Below are positions 4,539 to 7,068 of a DNA stretch of 7,068 bases, piece after piece. The notes below the pieces were generated by a model. The model was not told the DNA's origin. It worked only from the letters and a program-made list of their open reading frames with translations, and did not search any database. Every line of letters starts with the position of its first letter. Position 1 is the stretch's first letter. This DNA comes from VBAS01 sp964444975 (GTDB lineage: Bacteria; Bacteroidota; Bacteroidia; Chitinophagales; Chitinophagaceae), in NCBI GenBank assembly GCA_964444975.1, contig CAYUJD010000120.1, positions 1 through 7,068 of the forward strand. The letters run 5' to 3'. The position numbers were made by a program, and so were the translations under genes.

Positions 4539-7068
4539 TTGACTGGCAGGCACTGCGATATTGCGACTTATAAACCCGTTTATGAAAATGAGTTTAACCG
4601 CTTTCTGAAAAAAGGAAGGGTGGCTTGTTTTGTGCTGCTGATGCTGCTGGCACTTCAAGGGATTGGGTTGGGTCAAATAAATTCATTTCAGTCAGCGCAA
4701 AATTCATTTCATAGTTATTCCCCGGCATTAAAAAAATTTTTGGGCCTGCCAGCAGAGTTGATGCTGGATGCCGGGGAGAAAAACAGCAACGGGAAGGATG
4801 TTGAAAACCCTATATTTATTATTACTTGTCATGCAGATACAACTATCTGCTTAACCACAGGATCCACTTACACACATGTCGGAACTTCACTTGATCCAAT
4901 CACTGATTGCGGATCAGGATTTACAAGTATCTCTTATACATCAAGCGGAGCTGGTATAAATCCATTAACAGGTACTACGCTTGCAAACGCGGTTTTTAAT
5001 ACAGGGGTTACAACGATTACCTGGAGTGCTACCGATGCCTGCGGGTCTACAATTACATGTTCATTTAATGTGACGGTATATGAGCCATTAAATCCAGGTT
5101 CTATAAATACAGCTGGCGGTGATTTTTGTGTCGGAGGTAATACTAACATTAATGGAACATCCTCTCCTTATGGAGGTGCATCAGGTGGAAATCCTACATA
5201 TACTTATGAATGGGAAGAAAATTATTTTTCAGGCTCGGGTTGTAATGGAACATGGTCAACAGCTAGTGGAACAAATAACGGGACAAGCTACGATCCACCA
5301 GCATTTGGATTTACTGGAACTTATTGCTATAGAAGAAAGGTAACAGATGGCTGTGGCAATGTTGCTTATAGTGGTATAGCAAGTTTTAATGTATACCCTG
5401 ATTTAGTTTCCAATAATGTTATTCCTTCTCAAACTTCACCGGTTTGTGCCGGCATAAGTGTTTCAGCTACTTTCTCTGGTGGATCCGGAGGAGCACCTGG
5501 TCTTTATGAAGACAGGGATTCATTTAGTACTGATGGTGGAGTAACATGGTCAGTTTATACAGCAGGAACTTCAATTTCAACAACCGGATTATCAGGATCA
5601 AATATTGTTCAAATAAAAACAAGACGTGTAGCAATTACTGTTGCCGGATGTACTTGGGGAAACATAAATACTTACAGTTGGACAGTAAATGAATTACCCA
5701 CACTTTTCAATATAACGGGAGGCGGTAGCTATTGCACAGGAGGCAATGGCGTAGTAGTAGGTTTGAGTGGTTCTGAAACCGGAGTCAGTTATCAATTACA
5801 AGTGGGCGGTGTGAATACTGGATCCGCAGTCTCAGGAACCGGCAATGCTATAAGTTTTGGTTTACAAACTGCAGCAGGTACTTACACTGTAATTGCTACA
5901 AATAGTACAACGGGTTGCTCTGCAAGTATGAATGGAAATGTAGCGGTAGTAATAAATCCGTTGCCTTCAGTGTCTGTAAACTCGCCAACAATATGTGCAG
6001 ATCAGGGCTCAGCAATTATCTCTGCATCACCATCAGGCGGCACTTTCCCCTACAGTTATGTTTGGACAGTGCCTGGTGGAGCAACAAACCCCGGAAACAA
6101 TAACAGCTTTACTGCAACCGTTGCAGGCACATATAGTGTAGTTGTAACTGATTTTAATGGATGCTCCAGTTCAACAGGATCGGGAACATTGACTATTAAT
6201 TCTAATCCTGTTCCTACAATTTCTGGTTCATCATCAGCCTGTTTAAATTCAACTGGAAATGTTTATTCAACAGAACCTGGTCAGACAAATTACGTTTGGA
6301 CTGTTGTTGGTGGAAATATTATAGCGGGAGGAGGAAGTGGGGACAATACTGTAACAGTAACCTGGACCAATTTAGGAAATCAGACAATAAGTGTAAACTA
6401 TACTGATATAAATGGATGCAGTGCGGCTACTCCGACAGTCTTAAATATTAGTGTTAATTCATTACCGACCTGTTCAATTACAGGAACACCAGGTCCGATA
6501 TGCCCTAACTCATCCGCTGATTTTACAGCTCCTGCGGGCATGAGTACTTACTTATGGGAAATTATTTCAGGTTCAGCAACTATAACAGCAGGAGAAGAAG
6601 ATGACCAGGTTGCAACAGTTACTGCTGGTTCAGCATGTGATGCATCGTACACACTTAAATTAACAGTTACCGACATCAACGGTTGCTCTTCTACTTGTAG
6701 TCAAACTGTAACTGTAAATGACAACACGCCCCCGGTATTCACCGGTGATTATTCAACAGTGAATCTCGGCTGTAATCCCACAAATATTTCCGCTACGCTG
6801 AATGGAGCAACGGCCACTGATGCCTGCGGCGCTGTTACAGTAAGTGCAGGTACCGATGGCGCCGACCAGAGCGATGGTTGCCTGCGCACAAGAACCAGAA
6901 CCTTCACTGCAACGGACGGCTGCGGCAATACAGCCACCATCAGCCGCTCGGTCACCTGGACGGTTGACAACACGCCCCCGGTATTCACCGGTGATTATTC
7001 AACAGTGAATCTTGGCTGTAATCCCACAAATATTTCCGCTACGCTGAATGGAGCAACGGCCACTGATG
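4539..7068 (+). CDS. Large secreted modular protein with HYR-like and Ig/PKD-like domains (runs off the right edge)
   Basis: The frame is open from 4512 to the right edge; from TTG 4539 it gives 843 residues with no stop. Residues 23-45 form a signal peptide (LKKGR then the core VACFVLLMLLALQG), probably cleaved before Gln46. Residues 96-180 are an HYR-type domain ending WSATDACGSTITCSFNVTV. Six Ig/PKD-like modules follow at about 183-287, 288-387, 388-476, 477-559, 560-643 and 644-727. Most have one Cys near the start and end in a proline-containing linker such as NELPT or NPLPS; several include TDxNGCS. From 728 come 82-residue HYR-like repeats beginning DNTPPVFTGDYSTV, the second cut by the edge. 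Such proteins in Bacteroidota are usually cell-surface or secreted adhesin-like products, often exported by the type IX system; the C-terminal sorting domain is not visible. The start is doubtful: TTG 4539 and GTG 4620 are the options in frame, but ATG 4582 is one base out of frame (see findings). Confidence 0.85.
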   Translation, partial: MTGRHCDIATYKPVYENEFNRFLKKGRVACFVLLMLLALQGIGLGQINSFQSAQNSFHSYSPALKKFLGLPAELMLDAGEKNSNGKDVENPIFIITCHADTTICLTTGSTYTHVGTSLDPITDCGSGFTSISYTSSGAGINPLTGTTLANAVFNTGVTTITWSATDACGSTITCSFNVTVYEPLNPGSINTAGGDFCVGGNTNINGTSSPYGGASGGNPTYTYEWEENYFSGSGCNGTWSTASGTNNGTSYDPPAFGFTGTYCYRRKVTDGCGNVAYSGIASFNVYPDLVSNNVIPSQTSPVCAGISVSATFSGGSGGAPGLYEDRDSFSTDGGVTWSVYTAGTSISTTGLSGSNIVQIKTRRVAITVAGCTWGNINTYSWTVNELPTLFNITGGGSYCTGGNGVVVGLSGSETGVSYQLQVGGVNTGSAVSGTGNAISFGLQTAAGTYTVIATNSTTGCSASMNGNVAVVINPLPSVSVNSPTICADQGSAIISASPSGGTFPYSYVWTVPGGATNPGNNNSFTATVAGTYSVVVTDFNGCSSSTGSGTLTINSNPVPTISGSSSACLNSTGNVYSTEPGQTNYVWTVVGGNIIAGGGSGDNTVTVTWTNLGNQTISVNYTDINGCSAATPTVLNISVNSLPTCSITGTPGPICPNSSADFTAPAGMSTYLWEIISGSATITAGEEDDQVATVTAGSACDASYTLKLTVTDINGCSSTCSQTVTVNDNTPPVFTGDYSTVNLGCNPTNISATLNGATATDACGAVTVSAGTDGADQSDGCLRTRTRTFTATDGCGNTATISRSVTWTVDNTPPVFTGDYSTVNLGCNPTNISATLNGATATD
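6720..7068 (+). repeat. Near-identical 246-bp tandem repeats inside the surface-protein gene
   Basis: Unit 1 is 6720-6965 and unit 2 starts at 6966 and is cut at the window edge. Over the 103 bases visible of unit 2 there is a single difference (CTC to CTT at the Leu codon before GlyCys), which is silent. Each unit encodes 82 residues of an HYR-like domain. More units probably follow to the right. The block is clearly richer in G+C than the modules before it. Confidence 0.92.

Noticed and set aside
4582..4613. Programmed ribosomal frameshift from ATG 4582 into the long frame
   Set aside because: The ATG frame stops at 4606, before the A6 tract at 4608-4613, and there is no slippery heptamer ahead of the stop. 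A missing base or a non-ATG start is simpler.
6749..6988. A 79-codon minus-strand frame in the repeat block
   Set aside because: It is antisense to the HYR-like repeats and comes from their biased composition.

Overview
The window looks like Bacteroidota DNA, probably Chitinophagaceae or a close relative. The evidence is two promoters of the Bacteroidota type (TTTG, 19 bp, TAnnTTTG), a DUF2911 protein, short secreted proteins typical of the group, and a very large surface protein built from Ig/PKD-like and HYR-like modules. A run of exactly 100 N (3715-3814) marks a scaffold gap, so this is a draft genome or a metagenome-assembled genome. Genus-level placement is inference.

Left part (1-3443, minus strand). 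Six genes read right to left: a small secreted beta-rich protein of unknown function (3039-3443), an ankyrin-repeat protein (2379-2888), a DUF2911 protein with a C-terminal TPR region (1271-2368), two VOC (glyoxalase/bleomycin-resistance fold) proteins 3 bp apart (807-1229 and 417-803), and the N-terminal part of a GNAT-like acetyltransferase that runs off the left edge (1-261). Gaps between genes are 3 to 155 bp. The genes from the ankyrin protein to the second VOC protein are close enough to share a transcript. The set looks like ordinary accessory chromosome; no shared pathway is evident.

Middle part (3444-3911). A divergent intergenic region carries one promoter in each direction. The plus-strand promoter drives a tRNA-Ala(GGC). 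Downstream of the tRNA, and upstream of a strong intrinsic terminator, lie at least two copies of a 32-bp element. Each copy starts and ends with the tRNA's own 3' sequence but carries a different palindrome where the T-arm would be. The scaffold gap falls between these copies, so there may be more. This is the most unusual structure in the window. It resembles in layout the tRNA-tail repeats of the E. coli tyrT transcript.

Right part (3912-7068, plus strand). About 630 bp without a convincing gene, containing a degenerate direct repeat, lead into a very large secreted modular protein that is still open at the right edge. It has a signal peptide, an HYR-like domain, six Ig/PKD-like modules, then near-identical 82-residue HYR-like repeats (246-bp period). 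Its start is problematic: the frame has no ATG before the signal peptide, but one extra A in the A-tract at 4585-4588 would give a textbook start. The protein is probably a cell-surface or secreted adhesin-like product, perhaps of the type IX secretion system; the C-terminus that would show this is outside the window.
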